Below the pieces are notes generated by a model. The model was not told the DNA's origin and searched no databases. It was given only the letters and a program-made list of their open reading frames with translations. Both the position numbers and the translations under genes were made by a program. From positions 620,001 through 684,000 of the forward strand of contig NZ_FYDD01000003.1 in the NCBI RefSeq assembly GCF_900186585.1: a stretch of DNA of 64,000 nucleotides, read 5' to 3'. Below are positions 17,519 to 25,301 of the stretch, in pieces (position 1 is the first letter of the stretch; the number at the start of each line of letters is the position of its first letter). Origin of the DNA: Massiliimalia timonensis. GTDB lineage: Bacteria; Bacillota; Clostridia; Oscillospirales; Ruminococcaceae.

Positions 17519-17553
17519 GAAAAGCAGTACGGCTTGCGCTGTACTGCTTTTTC
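17519..17553 (+). terminator. Intrinsic terminator after ireB
   Basis: AAAAGCAGTAC (17520-17530) pairs with GTACTGCTTTT (17541-17551), followed by TT. The loop is ten bases. Confidence 0.8.
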
Positions 17554-17582
17554 GTATTGAAATCAAATAGGGAGGTGGAGCT

Positions 17583-18377
17583 ATGACACAGCCGGTCATT
17601 TGGGCGGCAATTGGGACAGGCTTTACATTTTTGATGACGACAGCAGGCTCGTCTATTGTGTTTTTCTTCCGCAACGCGATCAGTGAAAAGATTCAGCGGA
17701 TCTTTTTAGGCTTTGCAGCTGGGGTAATGATAGCGGCTTCAGTTTGGAGTTTGCTGATCCCGGCTATTGAAGAAGCAGAAGCCAATGGAATGCCGGGAAT
17801 GATCCCAGCGGCAGGAGGATTTATTTTAGGGGTCGCTTTTCTGATGCTGATGGACTCCCTGCTGCCGCATCTCCATCCGGGTGCTGCTGAGGCGGAGGGA
17901 AAGGCTTCCTCTTGGAAAAGGACGACGTTATTGGTATTGGCAGTGACCCTGCACAATATTCCGGAAGGGATGGCGGTTGGGTTATCGTTCGCGCTGGCGG
18001 CACAGCACCAGGGGGAAAGCGCTGCATACACCGCGGCGTTTGCGCTGGCGCTTGGGATTGGGATCCAGAATTTTCCGGAGGGGGCGGCCATTTCATTGCC
18101 GCTTCGCCAGGAAGGACTTTCCGCTTGGAAGTCGTTTTTATATGGCAGCGCATCCGGCATTGTAGAGCCGATTTTCGGGATTTTGGTAGTGATGATCGCC
18201 GGAAATATCCAGCCGCTGATGCCGTGGCTTTTGAGCTTTGCGGCCGGAACGATGATGTATGTCGTAGTGGAGGAGCTGATTCCCGAAGCACATTTAGGAG
18301 AACATTCCAATACCGGGACGCTTGGCGTAATGGCAGGCTTTTTAGTGATGATGATCTTAGATGTGGCATTGGGATGA
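17583..18377 (+). CDS. ZIP family divalent metal transporter
   Basis: 264 residues with about eight hydrophobic helices. The two signature metal-binding motifs of ZIP proteins are present: LHNIPEGMAVGLSFA (helix IV) and GIQNFPEGAAISLPL (helix V). Members import Zn2+ or other divalent metals across the cytoplasmic membrane, and this one belongs to the ZupT-like branch. ATG 17583 is preceded by AGGGAGGTGG. It stands alone between two terminators. Confidence 0.9.
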   Translation: MTQPVIWAAIGTGFTFLMTTAGSSIVFFFRNAISEKIQRIFLGFAAGVMIAASVWSLLIPAIEEAEANGMPGMIPAAGGFILGVAFLMLMDSLLPHLHPGAAEAEGKASSWKRTTLLVLAVTLHNIPEGMAVGLSFALAAQHQGESAAYTAAFALALGIGIQNFPEGAAISLPLRQEGLSAWKSFLYGSASGIVEPIFGILVVMIAGNIQPLMPWLLSFAAGTMMYVVVEELIPEAHLGEHSNTGTLGVMAGFLVMMILDVALG

Positions 18378-18416
18378 TTTAGCTGAAAAGCGGATTTTAT
18401 CAATTTTTATTATTTT

Positions 18417-18453
18417 AAAACAGAGGTACAGCTAGCTGTACCTCTGTTTTTTT
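18417..18453 (+). terminator. Intrinsic terminator after the ZIP gene
   Basis: A perfect palindrome (AAAACAGAGGTACAGC pairing with GCTGTACCTCTGTTTT) runs into a T-tract. It insulates the following phage-derived block from upstream transcription. Confidence 0.88.
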
Positions 18454-18511
18454 ATATGACAGAATCATATCAAAAATTGTAATATTTTACATATTTATTC
18501 TTTTGATTTTG

Positions 18512-18517
18512 TATAAT
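18512..18517 (+). promoter_or_regulatory. Candidate -10 element for the phage-derived operon
   Basis: A perfect TATAAT in an A+T-rich stretch after the ZIP terminator. No good -35 at 16-18 bases is visible, so an activator may be needed. A start near 18524 would place the hairpin at 18540-18571 in the leader. Confidence 0.4.
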
Positions 18518-18539
18518 ATTACGGTTTTATGATTTGCTG

Positions 18540-18571
18540 AAAAAAGTTGTACGTTACTGTGCAACTTTTTT
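18540..18571 (+). terminator. Leader hairpin-U terminator before the first phage gene
   Basis: Arms 18540-18552 and 18559-18571 form 13 pairs (one G-U) with a six-base loop; the 3' arm ends in six T residues. It lies between the candidate promoter and the terminase small-subunit gene, so it could hold the operon off unless antitermination occurs. It could alternatively be a DNA-level operator. Confidence 0.6.
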
Positions 18572-18621
18572 CATATTTGCGGGTAAGGTCGGAAGTGTTT
18601 TACAGGCTTCTAAACAGATTG

Positions 18622-19149
18622 ATGGAGGGGGAAGATGACACGGAACAGACAGAGAATAAGAAAACTACGATAAAAGAGACCTTGTTTTGCTATTATTTCC
18701 ATCATTACCGCAATGGTCGGGAAGCAGCTGTGAAGGCGGGGTATTCACCGCGACTGTCCGAAAGCATTGCCGCTCGACTGCTCCAGCGAGAGGAGATAAG
18801 ACGGCTTTGCAGGCAGTTTGACCGGGAATATCACAAACAGCAATTATACAATGATGTGATCTCCGGGTTAAAACGGCTTGCGTTTGGTTCTGTCCGTGAT
18901 GGGGTAAAGCTGATGTTTGACGGCGAAATATCAGATTGGGAAAATTTAGATCTATTTTCTGTCCGGGAGATCAAACGTCAAAAGAACGGGACAATGGAAA
19001 TTCGTTTTGCCGACCGTTTCCAGGCATTGGAAAAGCTTTTGGAACTTGAGGAGATGGAAAGTGAACAGGAGGGAACGGCTGCCCTTTACCGTGCGCTGGA
19101 ACTGGGCGCCCAAAGCCTGGGGAAACATCTGAAAGAAGATGGAGATTAA
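18622..19149 (+). CDS. Phage terminase small subunit
   Basis: About 175 residues. A helix-turn-helix-like region (FCYYFHHYRNGREAAVKAGYS...ESIAARLLQREEIRRL) matches the DNA-recognition domain of terminase small subunits of the PBSX XtmA type. The C-terminal half probably mediates oligomerisation and contact with the large subunit. The start is uncertain: ATG 18622 has no clear ribosome binding site, and GTG 18595 or TTG 18577 in the same frame are possible. The end overlaps the large-subunit start by 11 bases, which fits a packaging module. Confidence 0.8.
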   Translation: MEGEDDTEQTENKKTTIKETLFCYYFHHYRNGREAAVKAGYSPRLSESIAARLLQREEIRRLCRQFDREYHKQQLYNDVISGLKRLAFGSVRDGVKLMFDGEISDWENLDLFSVREIKRQKNGTMEIRFADRFQALEKLLELEEMESEQEGTAALYRALELGAQSLGKHLKEDGD

Positions 19150-20389
19150 GCCTTTTTCCGAAAAGCAGCTGCGGTTGATGACTTGGTGGTGTCATAACAG
19201 TCCAGACAGGCAGTATGACGCCGTGATCTGCGATGGGGCTGTGCGAAGCGGAAAAACCTTTTGCATGTCGCTTTCCTTTGTGTTATGGGCACATGCCTCC
19301 TTTCAGAATACTGCTTTTGCCTTTTGTGCAAAAACGATCTTATCCCTTAGGAGAAACGTGATAGCCCCGCTTCTTCCGGCACTGAGGCAATTTGGATTTT
19401 CCTGTTGTGAAAAGCTATCCCAGAATTATGTGGATATTTCCTGCCGGGGCAGGACGAACCGGTTTTACCTGTTTGGGGGAAAGGATGAAGGCTCAGCGAC
19501 ATTGATCCAGGGAATCACCCTTGCAGGGGTACTGCTGGATGAAGCGGCGCTGATGCCGCGCAGCTTTGTGGAACAGGCTTTGGCAAGATGCTCGGTAGAA
19601 GGGTCCCGGTTTTGGTTTAACTGCAATCCGGAGCATCCGTATCACTGGTTTTACCGGGAATGGATTTTACAGGCAAAGCCCAAAAACGCGCTGTATCTTC
19701 ATTTTACGATGGAGGACAACCCCGCACTTTCCCCAAGGATACGAAAACGATATGAAGCGCTTTATTCCGGCGCCTTTTACCAGCGTTTTGTAGAGGGAAA
19801 GTGGGTAAGCGCTAACGGGCTTGTTTATCCGATGTTTTCCCACGAACGTCATTTATTCGAGCAATACCACACCTATTCCGAATACTACATCTCCTGTGAT
19901 TATGGGACGGTGAACCCTACCTCTATGGGGCTTTGGGGAAATGATAACGGCTGTTGGGAACGGCTGAGGGAATATTATTATGACGCGCGGAAAAATCAGC
20001 GGCTGAAAACGGATGAAGAACACTATGAAGCTTTATGTGAGCTGGCGGGGGAGCTTCCTGTTAAGGCGGTGATCGTAGACCCATCGGCGGCAAGCTTTTT
20101 AGAATGTATCCGCAGGCATGAAAAATTTTTGGTAAAAAAAGCTGACAATGATGTGCTAAGCGGGATACGTAGGGTATCTGACGCGCTGCGTGAGGGGAAA
20201 ATCAAGTTCCATCTATCCTGTCAGGACACGATCCGCGAATTTTCCATGTATGCTTGGGAAAGTCAAAGAAGCCGTGACGCCCCAAAAAAGGAATATGATC
20301 ATGCGATGGATGATATACGGTATTTTGTCAGCACGGTACTGCATCGTCAGGAGGAGCCCTTCTTCTTTCTGGCCCTAGCAGAACGGTGA
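19139..20389 (+). CDS. Phage terminase large subunit (PBSX family)
   Basis: 416 residues. The ATPase domain has Walker A DGAVRSGKTF (G33-T40) and Walker B GVLLDEAALM (D134, E135). The C-terminal nuclease domain shows the acidic positions expected of terminase endonucleases (ISCDYGTVNP, VIVDPSAASF, DHAMDDIRYF). It is the DNA-packaging motor that pumps DNA into proheads and cuts it. All key acidic residues seem preserved, which argues against simple decay. It overlaps the small subunit gene at its start. Confidence 0.95.
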   Translation: MEIKPFSEKQLRLMTWWCHNSPDRQYDAVICDGAVRSGKTFCMSLSFVLWAHASFQNTAFAFCAKTILSLRRNVIAPLLPALRQFGFSCCEKLSQNYVDISCRGRTNRFYLFGGKDEGSATLIQGITLAGVLLDEAALMPRSFVEQALARCSVEGSRFWFNCNPEHPYHWFYREWILQAKPKNALYLHFTMEDNPALSPRIRKRYEALYSGAFYQRFVEGKWVSANGLVYPMFSHERHLFEQYHTYSEYYISCDYGTVNPTSMGLWGNDNGCWERLREYYYDARKNQRLKTDEEHYEALCELAGELPVKAVIVDPSAASFLECIRRHEKFLVKKADNDVLSGIRRVSDALREGKIKFHLSCQDTIREFSMYAWESQRSRDAPKKEYDHAMDDIRYFVSTVLHRQEEPFFFLALAER

Positions 20390-20424
20390 CCGTCCATCAA
20401 CAAACAGAAAGGAGTGTGAAGAAC

Positions 20425-21594
20425 ATGAAAAGATGGAAACGAAAAGCAAATCCGTCAAAAGAGGAACCGGTTTCCTTTTCCTCTGCGGCGAGGGGGACAA
20501 ACCAGCCCTTTTCTATGCTGGATTCCTACACGCCGCTGTCCGCCCCGGAGCTTCGGCTTTACGAAGCGATCCGGGAGGGGGTCCCGATTATTGACGCGGC
20601 CATTTACAAGACGATCCGGCTGGTCGGCGGGTTTCATGTGGAATGCAGGGACAAAAGGACGCAGTCTTTGCTGGACCAATTTATCCGAGAGGTGAACGTT
20701 GGGGGCAGAAGCATGGGATTGGAAAGCTTTATTGCTTGTTACCTGGACAGCTTGCTGACATATGGGAATGCAGCCGGAGAAATGATTTTGAACCCGTGGA
20801 ACACTGGCTTGAGCGCCCTATACAATGCGGACATTTCCAAAATTGAGATTAGGGAGAGCAGCGACCCAATGGAGTTGGATTTTTATGTATCTGATGAAAT
20901 GGGACAAGCCCACAAGATCACCCGCAAAGAACTGGTGCTGTTTACTGCGCTGAACCCTAAGGCTGGCCGGCTGACGGGGGAATCGATCCTTCGGGGGCTG
21001 CCGTTTGTGACCTCGATCCTGTTTAAGATCTACCATTCGATCGGGCAGAATTTTGAACGGGTAGGAAATATCCGGTATGCGGTGACCTACAAGCCGGCTG
21101 GGGACATGGTGGACCGCGCTTATGCCAAGGAACGCGCCCAGATGATCGCCCGGGAATGGGCGGAGGGGATGCGCCAAAGCGCGGACGGGCAGGTGCGCGA
21201 TTTTATCACCGTCGGGGATGTAAATATCAAGGTGATAGGGGCTGACAACCAGGTGATCGACACCAATATCCCGGTGCGCCACATGCTGGAACAGGTGATC
21301 GCCAAAATGGGGATACCGCCGTTTTTATTGGGGCTTTCATGGTCCACAACAGAACGGATGAGTCAGCAGCAAACAGATATTTTAACCACAGAGCTGGAGT
21401 ATTACCGCCGTCTATTAACGCCGGTGATCTTAAAAATTTGTACTGCTATGCTGCGGTTAAACGGATCGGAACAAGAGCTTTCCGTGACTTGGGATACGAT
21501 CAATCTCAAGGATGAGGTAGAACAGGCGCATGCCGGGCTTTACCGGGCACAGGCGGAACAAATCCAGCAAACGTTGAAACAGGGAGGTGCATGA
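20425..21594 (+). CDS. Phage portal protein
   Basis: 389 residues. The segments TPLSAPELRLYEAIREGVPIIDAAIYKTIRLV and MLEQVIAKMGIPPFLLGLSWSTTERMSQQQTDIL match phage portal proteins, the dodecameric ring at the capsid vertex through which DNA enters and to which the tail attaches. I prefer ATG 20425 (AAAGGAG about 11 bases upstream) to the GTG 20386 that overlaps the terminase stop. Its place between terminase and protease is canonical. Confidence 0.9.
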   Translation: MKRWKRKANPSKEEPVSFSSAARGTNQPFSMLDSYTPLSAPELRLYEAIREGVPIIDAAIYKTIRLVGGFHVECRDKRTQSLLDQFIREVNVGGRSMGLESFIACYLDSLLTYGNAAGEMILNPWNTGLSALYNADISKIEIRESSDPMELDFYVSDEMGQAHKITRKELVLFTALNPKAGRLTGESILRGLPFVTSILFKIYHSIGQNFERVGNIRYAVTYKPAGDMVDRAYAKERAQMIAREWAEGMRQSADGQVRDFITVGDVNIKVIGADNQVIDTNIPVRHMLEQVIAKMGIPPFLLGLSWSTTERMSQQQTDILTTELEYYRRLLTPVILKICTAMLRLNGSEQELSVTWDTINLKDEVEQAHAGLYRAQAEQIQQTLKQGGA

Positions 21595-22582
21595 TATCAG
21601 ACAGGGAACGATTTTAAAATCTGCCGTTCCGGCGAAGGAAGACCTGCAAAAGATCAACCGGTATACCCGCCGGGAATTGGAGGAAAAGGAGCTTTATTGC
21701 TTCAATGTGATCTTGTGCGACAACGAGATCGACCGGGATGGCGAAGCTTTCAGCGTACCAGCGCTTCACAAGCTTGCAGAATTGTTTTTAGGAAAAACAG
21801 GGATCTTTAACCATGATCCCAAAGGGGAAAACCAGACGGCGCGGATTTATGACACAAAGGTTTGCGTGAAAGAGGGAACAGCGACCCAAAATGGAGAACC
21901 GTATACCTATCTTTTAGCAAGGGCTTATATGGTGCGCAGTGAAAAGACCGCAGACCTGATCCTGGAGATCGACGCAGGGATCAAAAAAGAGGTCAGCGTA
22001 GGATGCAGTGTGGATTCAGTCACCTGCTCAATTTGTGGGACAGATCTGCGCGGCCGCAGCTGTGAGCACCAAAAGGGTGAAATATACAATCATCGGGTAT
22101 GCTGTGCGGTCTTAAGCGAGCCGACAGATGCTTATGAATGGTCCTTTGTAGCGGTGCCGGCGCAAAAAAACGCTGGAGTCACCAAACGCTACGGCGCTTT
22201 CCGGACAGAGGAACAGCCGCAGGAGGCAGAGAATACCGTCTGCCGGGAGCCGGAAGAGGTATTGAAGCTATTAAAGCTGACAGAAAAAGAACTTGTGCTG
22301 AATAGGCTGGAAGCACAAAAGCTGACAGGATATGTAAACCGGTTAAAGCAGGAAGCAAAGCTTGGGAAAGAATTCCGCAGGCGCAGGCAGGAGCAGGTAA
22401 AGGGTGTTTTCCTGTTGCAGTACCCGCAATTAGGAGTAGGGACGATACAAGCAGTGGTGGAAAAGATGTCCGATCAGGAGCTTTCCGAGTTTGAAGCAGT
22501 GTGTAAAAATCCCGGTGGAACGCCTCAGCTTCAGAGTGCTGCAGGGACAGAATGCTTTTTCCAAAAGGACTTTAAAATTTAA
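21587..22582 (+). CDS. Prohead protease / capsid maturation protein
   Basis: 331 residues. The region GIFNHDPKGENQTARIYDTKV supplies a probable catalytic histidine. KKEVSVGCSVDSVTC contains the probable nucleophilic serine of a herpesvirus-assemblin-like (S78-type) prohead protease, and AYEWSFVAVPAQKNAG is a typical C-terminal strand. A small zinc-finger-like insert (CSICGTDLRGRSCEH) sits next to the serine. After residue 210 a helical, charged region resembles a scaffold. The only early start is GTG 21587, overlapping the portal gene by 8 bases with a poorly spaced ribosome binding site, so the N-terminus is uncertain. Confidence 0.75.
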   Translation: MHDIRQGTILKSAVPAKEDLQKINRYTRRELEEKELYCFNVILCDNEIDRDGEAFSVPALHKLAELFLGKTGIFNHDPKGENQTARIYDTKVCVKEGTATQNGEPYTYLLARAYMVRSEKTADLILEIDAGIKKEVSVGCSVDSVTCSICGTDLRGRSCEHQKGEIYNHRVCCAVLSEPTDAYEWSFVAVPAQKNAGVTKRYGAFRTEEQPQEAENTVCREPEEVLKLLKLTEKELVLNRLEAQKLTGYVNRLKQEAKLGKEFRRRRQEQVKGVFLLQYPQLGVGTIQAVVEKMSDQELSEFEAVCKNPGGTPQLQSAAGTECFFQKDFKI

Positions 22583-22611
22583 AGGCAGGGAATGCCGGAA
22601 AGGAAACAGAG

Positions 22612-22947
22612 ATGAACTATAATCAAATTGGGGATGTAACAGCAACATTTCGGACAAGTGGGAATGTTTTAGTAGGGGACTTGGTTTCTCTCAAAGAAAA
22701 CAGCACGGTTCAAGCCGCGGCAGCAGACGAGGAAATTATTGGCGTATGCGTCAGCAAAAACGGGATCTACGCAGGAGTTCAGGTAAGAGGCGGCGTAACC
22801 GTAGCTTGTGCCGACAGCGCCTTAAAGGTGGGCTATCGCCAGTTAAAAGCGGCTGCGGACAATAAAATCGCTTTGGGTACTGCCGGGGCTTATCATTTAG
22901 TCGTTTCAGTGGACACTGCAGCAGAAACCGCGATGGTTTTGTTATAA
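22612..22947 (+). CDS. Capsid cement / head decoration protein (DUF2190-like)
   Basis: 111 residues, mostly short beta strands with glycine turns (TSGNVLVGDLVSLKENSTVQAA; IIGVCVSKNGIYAGVQVRGGVTVAC). The size, the beta pattern and the position between protease and major capsid gene match DUF2190-like capsid cement proteins. Such proteins bind the outside of the expanded capsid. It ends 16 bases before the capsid gene. Assignment is by pattern and context. Confidence 0.7.
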   Translation: MNYNQIGDVTATFRTSGNVLVGDLVSLKENSTVQAAAADEEIIGVCVSKNGIYAGVQVRGGVTVACADSALKVGYRQLKAAADNKIALGTAGAYHLVVSVDTAAETAMVLL

Positions 22948-22963
22948 GAAGGGGGAAAAATCA

Positions 22964-23968
22964 ATGGCATATTATGATAATATCCGTTTGGAAAAAGGAA
23001 TGTATGCGGTAAGCGGGAAGTCTTTTACCAAGGTTTTGGAGGAAATGGACCCCAGCGAAAATTACCGCGGGACCCAGCTGGAGGGATTGGACGCATTTGA
23101 ACGCCAGTTAAAGCGGTTTGACATTAAAGTATCCGGCGGGAGGTCGGATATGGTGGAAAAATTTTTCAGCACCGCAACCTCTTCCGCATTGTTTCCGGAA
23201 TATGTGAAGCGCGCCGTTGTATCCGGGCTGAACGACAGCAACATTTTGGAACAGATCATTGCGGCAAAAACTTACATTGATTCTTTGGATTACCGTTCCA
23301 TTACTTCTTCCCGGGATGATGAAGAATTAAAGCCGGTCGCGGAGGGGAGCACGATCCCTGCAACCACAGTAAAGACGCAGGAAAACCTGGTAAAGCTTTA
23401 TAAACGCGGCAGGCTGTTGGTGGCTTCTTATGAAGCGATCCGTTTCCAGAGGCTGGATTTGTTCACAGTGACCCTAAAACAGATCGGGAACCGGATCGCC
23501 CGTTCCCAGCTGGAGGATGCAGTCAACGTCCTGTTAAACGGTGACGGAAATGAAAATCCCGCCAAAGAGGTAGAATTAGCAGGAGAAAGCCTGACCTACC
23601 AAGATTTGATCAACTTGTGGGGAGAATTTGACGAGCATGAAATGAACACGATGCTGGTAGACACTCAGGCTATGATGAAGCTACTGGCGTTAGAGGAATT
23701 GAAAGACCCGGCAACGGGATTAAATTTTCAGGGCACTGGGAAACTGAGCACGCCGATGGGAGCCAACCTGTACAAAAGTATTGCTGTGCCGGCTGGGAAG
23801 CTGATCGCTTTGGACAAGAGAAGCGCACTGGAAATGGTCACAGTAGGCGACGTGGGGATCGAATACGACAAGCTGATCGATCGTCAGCTGGAGCGCGCGG
23901 CCATTACCGCGACTTACGGGTTTGCAAAAATTTTCCCGGATGCAGTCCGTGCAATGGATTTAAACTAG
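22964..23968 (+). CDS. Phage major capsid protein
   Basis: 334 residues. The middle (RSITSSRDDEELKPVAEGSTIPATTVKTQENLVKLYKRGRLL) and the C-terminal region (GANLYKSIAVPAGKLIALDKRSALEMV) have the character of an HK97-fold major capsid protein: an N-terminal arm, an E-loop segment and an A-domain. A good ribosome binding site (GAAGGGGG) precedes ATG 22964. It is followed by an unusually strong hairpin before the connector genes, which would favour high capsid expression. Confidence 0.85.
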   Translation: MAYYDNIRLEKGMYAVSGKSFTKVLEEMDPSENYRGTQLEGLDAFERQLKRFDIKVSGGRSDMVEKFFSTATSSALFPEYVKRAVVSGLNDSNILEQIIAAKTYIDSLDYRSITSSRDDEELKPVAEGSTIPATTVKTQENLVKLYKRGRLLVASYEAIRFQRLDLFTVTLKQIGNRIARSQLEDAVNVLLNGDGNENPAKEVELAGESLTYQDLINLWGEFDEHEMNTMLVDTQAMMKLLALEELKDPATGLNFQGTGKLSTPMGANLYKSIAVPAGKLIALDKRSALEMVTVGDVGIEYDKLIDRQLERAAITATYGFAKIFPDAVRAMDLN

Positions 23969-23976
23969 TGTGAAAG

Positions 23977-24004
23977 CATGGCGGGAGTATACACTCCCGC
24001 CATG
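23977..24004 (+). repeat. 12-bp perfect hairpin after the capsid gene
   Basis: CATGGCGGGAGT (23977-23988) and ACTCCCGCCATG (23993-24004) with an ATAC loop. No T-tract follows, so it is more likely an mRNA 3'-end stabiliser, pause site or processing site than a full terminator. Confidence 0.65.
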
Positions 24005-24021
24005 AAAGGGGGAATAGCTTT

Positions 24022-24381
24022 GTGGTTGATTTTTTGGAGGTGACAGACCGATTCCGAATCATGTCAAAGCTTTCGGAAGAGGAGATCGCACAGTATACAG
24101 AGATGATCCGGCTGTGCACAGAAGAAATCGAAAAAAAATTAAAACCGGGGGTGTGCTGGGAAGAACATTGTCCGCTTTTACAACAGTTGGCAGCCGCCAC
24201 TGCCTATTACCGGTATATAGTCATGACCAATATGACTACGGGCAGCATTAATGCGCTGGACCTGACAGTGACAATGGATAACACAAAACAGATCCAGGCG
24301 GCAAAGAGGCTGAAGGATGAATTGACAGTGATGGCAAAAGGCCTGTTGCGGGACGATGTGTTCCTATTCGGCATGATGTAA
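24022..24381 (+). CDS. Head-tail connector protein
   Basis: 119 residues, mainly helical (SKLSEEEIAQYTEMIRLCTEEIEKKL; CPLLQQLAAATAYYRYIV), followed by a short extended segment. The helical content, size and position just after the major capsid gene are those of gp6/gp15-type adaptor proteins that dock on the portal. The start is GTG 24022 with AAAGGGGG about 9 bases upstream. No residue-level signature, so the name rests on position and shape. Confidence 0.6.
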   Translation: MVDFLEVTDRFRIMSKLSEEEIAQYTEMIRLCTEEIEKKLKPGVCWEEHCPLLQQLAAATAYYRYIVMTNMTTGSINALDLTVTMDNTKQIQAAKRLKDELTVMAKGLLRDDVFLFGMM

Positions 24382-24392
24382 GGGGACGCGAT

Positions 24393-24728
24393 ATGGTCGA
24401 TTATAAATTGATCCGGGACTTTTTGGAACGGTACGGCTCCAAAATTACAGATCTAGAAGGGAAAAAGGAAACCTTTGGGGTTCTGTCTCCGGTTCGGTAC
24501 TGGGAGGCGGAACGGGAAGAAAAAATTTTTTTCCCAGCAGGTTACCGGATGAAATGCGAATATGTTTTGATGAGCCTGAATGAAAGCGGAGTGATCCAAA
24601 AAGGAAAGTCTATCCGGTTGAACAGGAAGGTGTTCCATGTGATCGGCGCCGATTGGTATTACTATGCCGACAAGCCGTTATATCTGCGTGCCTATTTGAA
24701 CGAGGAGGTGGCGTATGATCCGTGCTGA
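24393..24728 (+). CDS. Head-closure / tail-attachment protein
   Basis: 111 residues. The sequence alternates short strands (EEKIFFPAGYRMKCEYVLMSL; SIRLNRKVFHVIGADWYYYADKPLYLRAYL), consistent with the beta-barrel head-completion or stopper proteins found second after the capsid in myophages. It overlaps the next gene by 14 bases, so the two are translated together. I do not recognise a named family; the function is inferred from gene order. Confidence 0.5.
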   Translation: MVDYKLIRDFLERYGSKITDLEGKKETFGVLSPVRYWEAEREEKIFFPAGYRMKCEYVLMSLNESGVIQKGKSIRLNRKVFHVIGADWYYYADKPLYLRAYLNEEVAYDPC

Positions 24729-25209
24729 GTCATTAAGCTTGTTCAAAGAGGGCTTGCTAAAGGAGCTTGCGGGAATTTTTCCGGAAATGCAGATTTTAGA
24801 TGGGTTTCGGAAAGAACAGGTCTACAAGGCGGTGGAACAACCGTTTTTAGCAATGAATATCCAAAAGATTTTTGCGCGGTCGGACAGCTGTTCGGATTAT
24901 TGGGGAACCGCGGTACAGGAAGATGGGAGCACCGAGGTTTACGGCCGGCTGGCAGAGGTGACGTTTCGGTTCCAGTTTGGGCTGCCGGCCTTTTCCTGCC
25001 TGTCTGAAACGACGCTGTTTTTGCGGCTGTGCAATTATCTTTTGGGGCAGCCGGATTATGATTTTTCCGAGATCCTCTGCGGGGAAGTGGAATTTTCACA
25101 GGCAATGCAGTGCTTTGTTTTAACGGCGAGCGCTAAAACAAAGATTATTTTAACAAGGCAGGAGATTTTCCAGCCAATTCGGGATATTGTAGTTCAGACC
25201 AAAAAATAG
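24715..25209 (+). CDS. Tail terminator / tail completion protein
   Basis: 164 residues starting at ATG 24715 within the previous gene (GAGGAGG just upstream). The mix of an N-terminal helix (SLFKEGLLKELAGIF) and central strands (TEVYGRLAEVTFRFQFGLPAF) suits a tail-terminator protein that caps the tube. Its position directly before the sheath gene is where XkdJ-type proteins are encoded in PBSX-like phages. No family signature was recognised. Confidence 0.5.
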   Translation: MIRAESLSLFKEGLLKELAGIFPEMQILDGFRKEQVYKAVEQPFLAMNIQKIFARSDSCSDYWGTAVQEDGSTEVYGRLAEVTFRFQFGLPAFSCLSETTLFLRLCNYLLGQPDYDFSEILCGEVEFSQAMQCFVLTASAKTKIILTRQEIFQPIRDIVVQTKK

Positions 25210-25301
25210 GAAGGCTAACAGGGATATTATTTGCGGCCCTTGATATTCCGATGAGATTTTATAAAGAAAGGAAGCCTTTTAAAAAAGGCATGGTGATACA
25301 T

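Noticed and set aside
17693-18403. Long minus-strand open frames opposite the ZIP gene
   Set aside because: They lie entirely antisense to a gene with clear ZIP motifs, have low-complexity translations and no ribosome binding site.
18635-18673. Short leader peptide starting at ATG 18635 with an excellent GGAGGGG site
   Set aside because: It is only 12 codons long and out of frame within the terminase small-subunit gene; the ribosome site is probably accidental, though it leaves the terminase start unclear.
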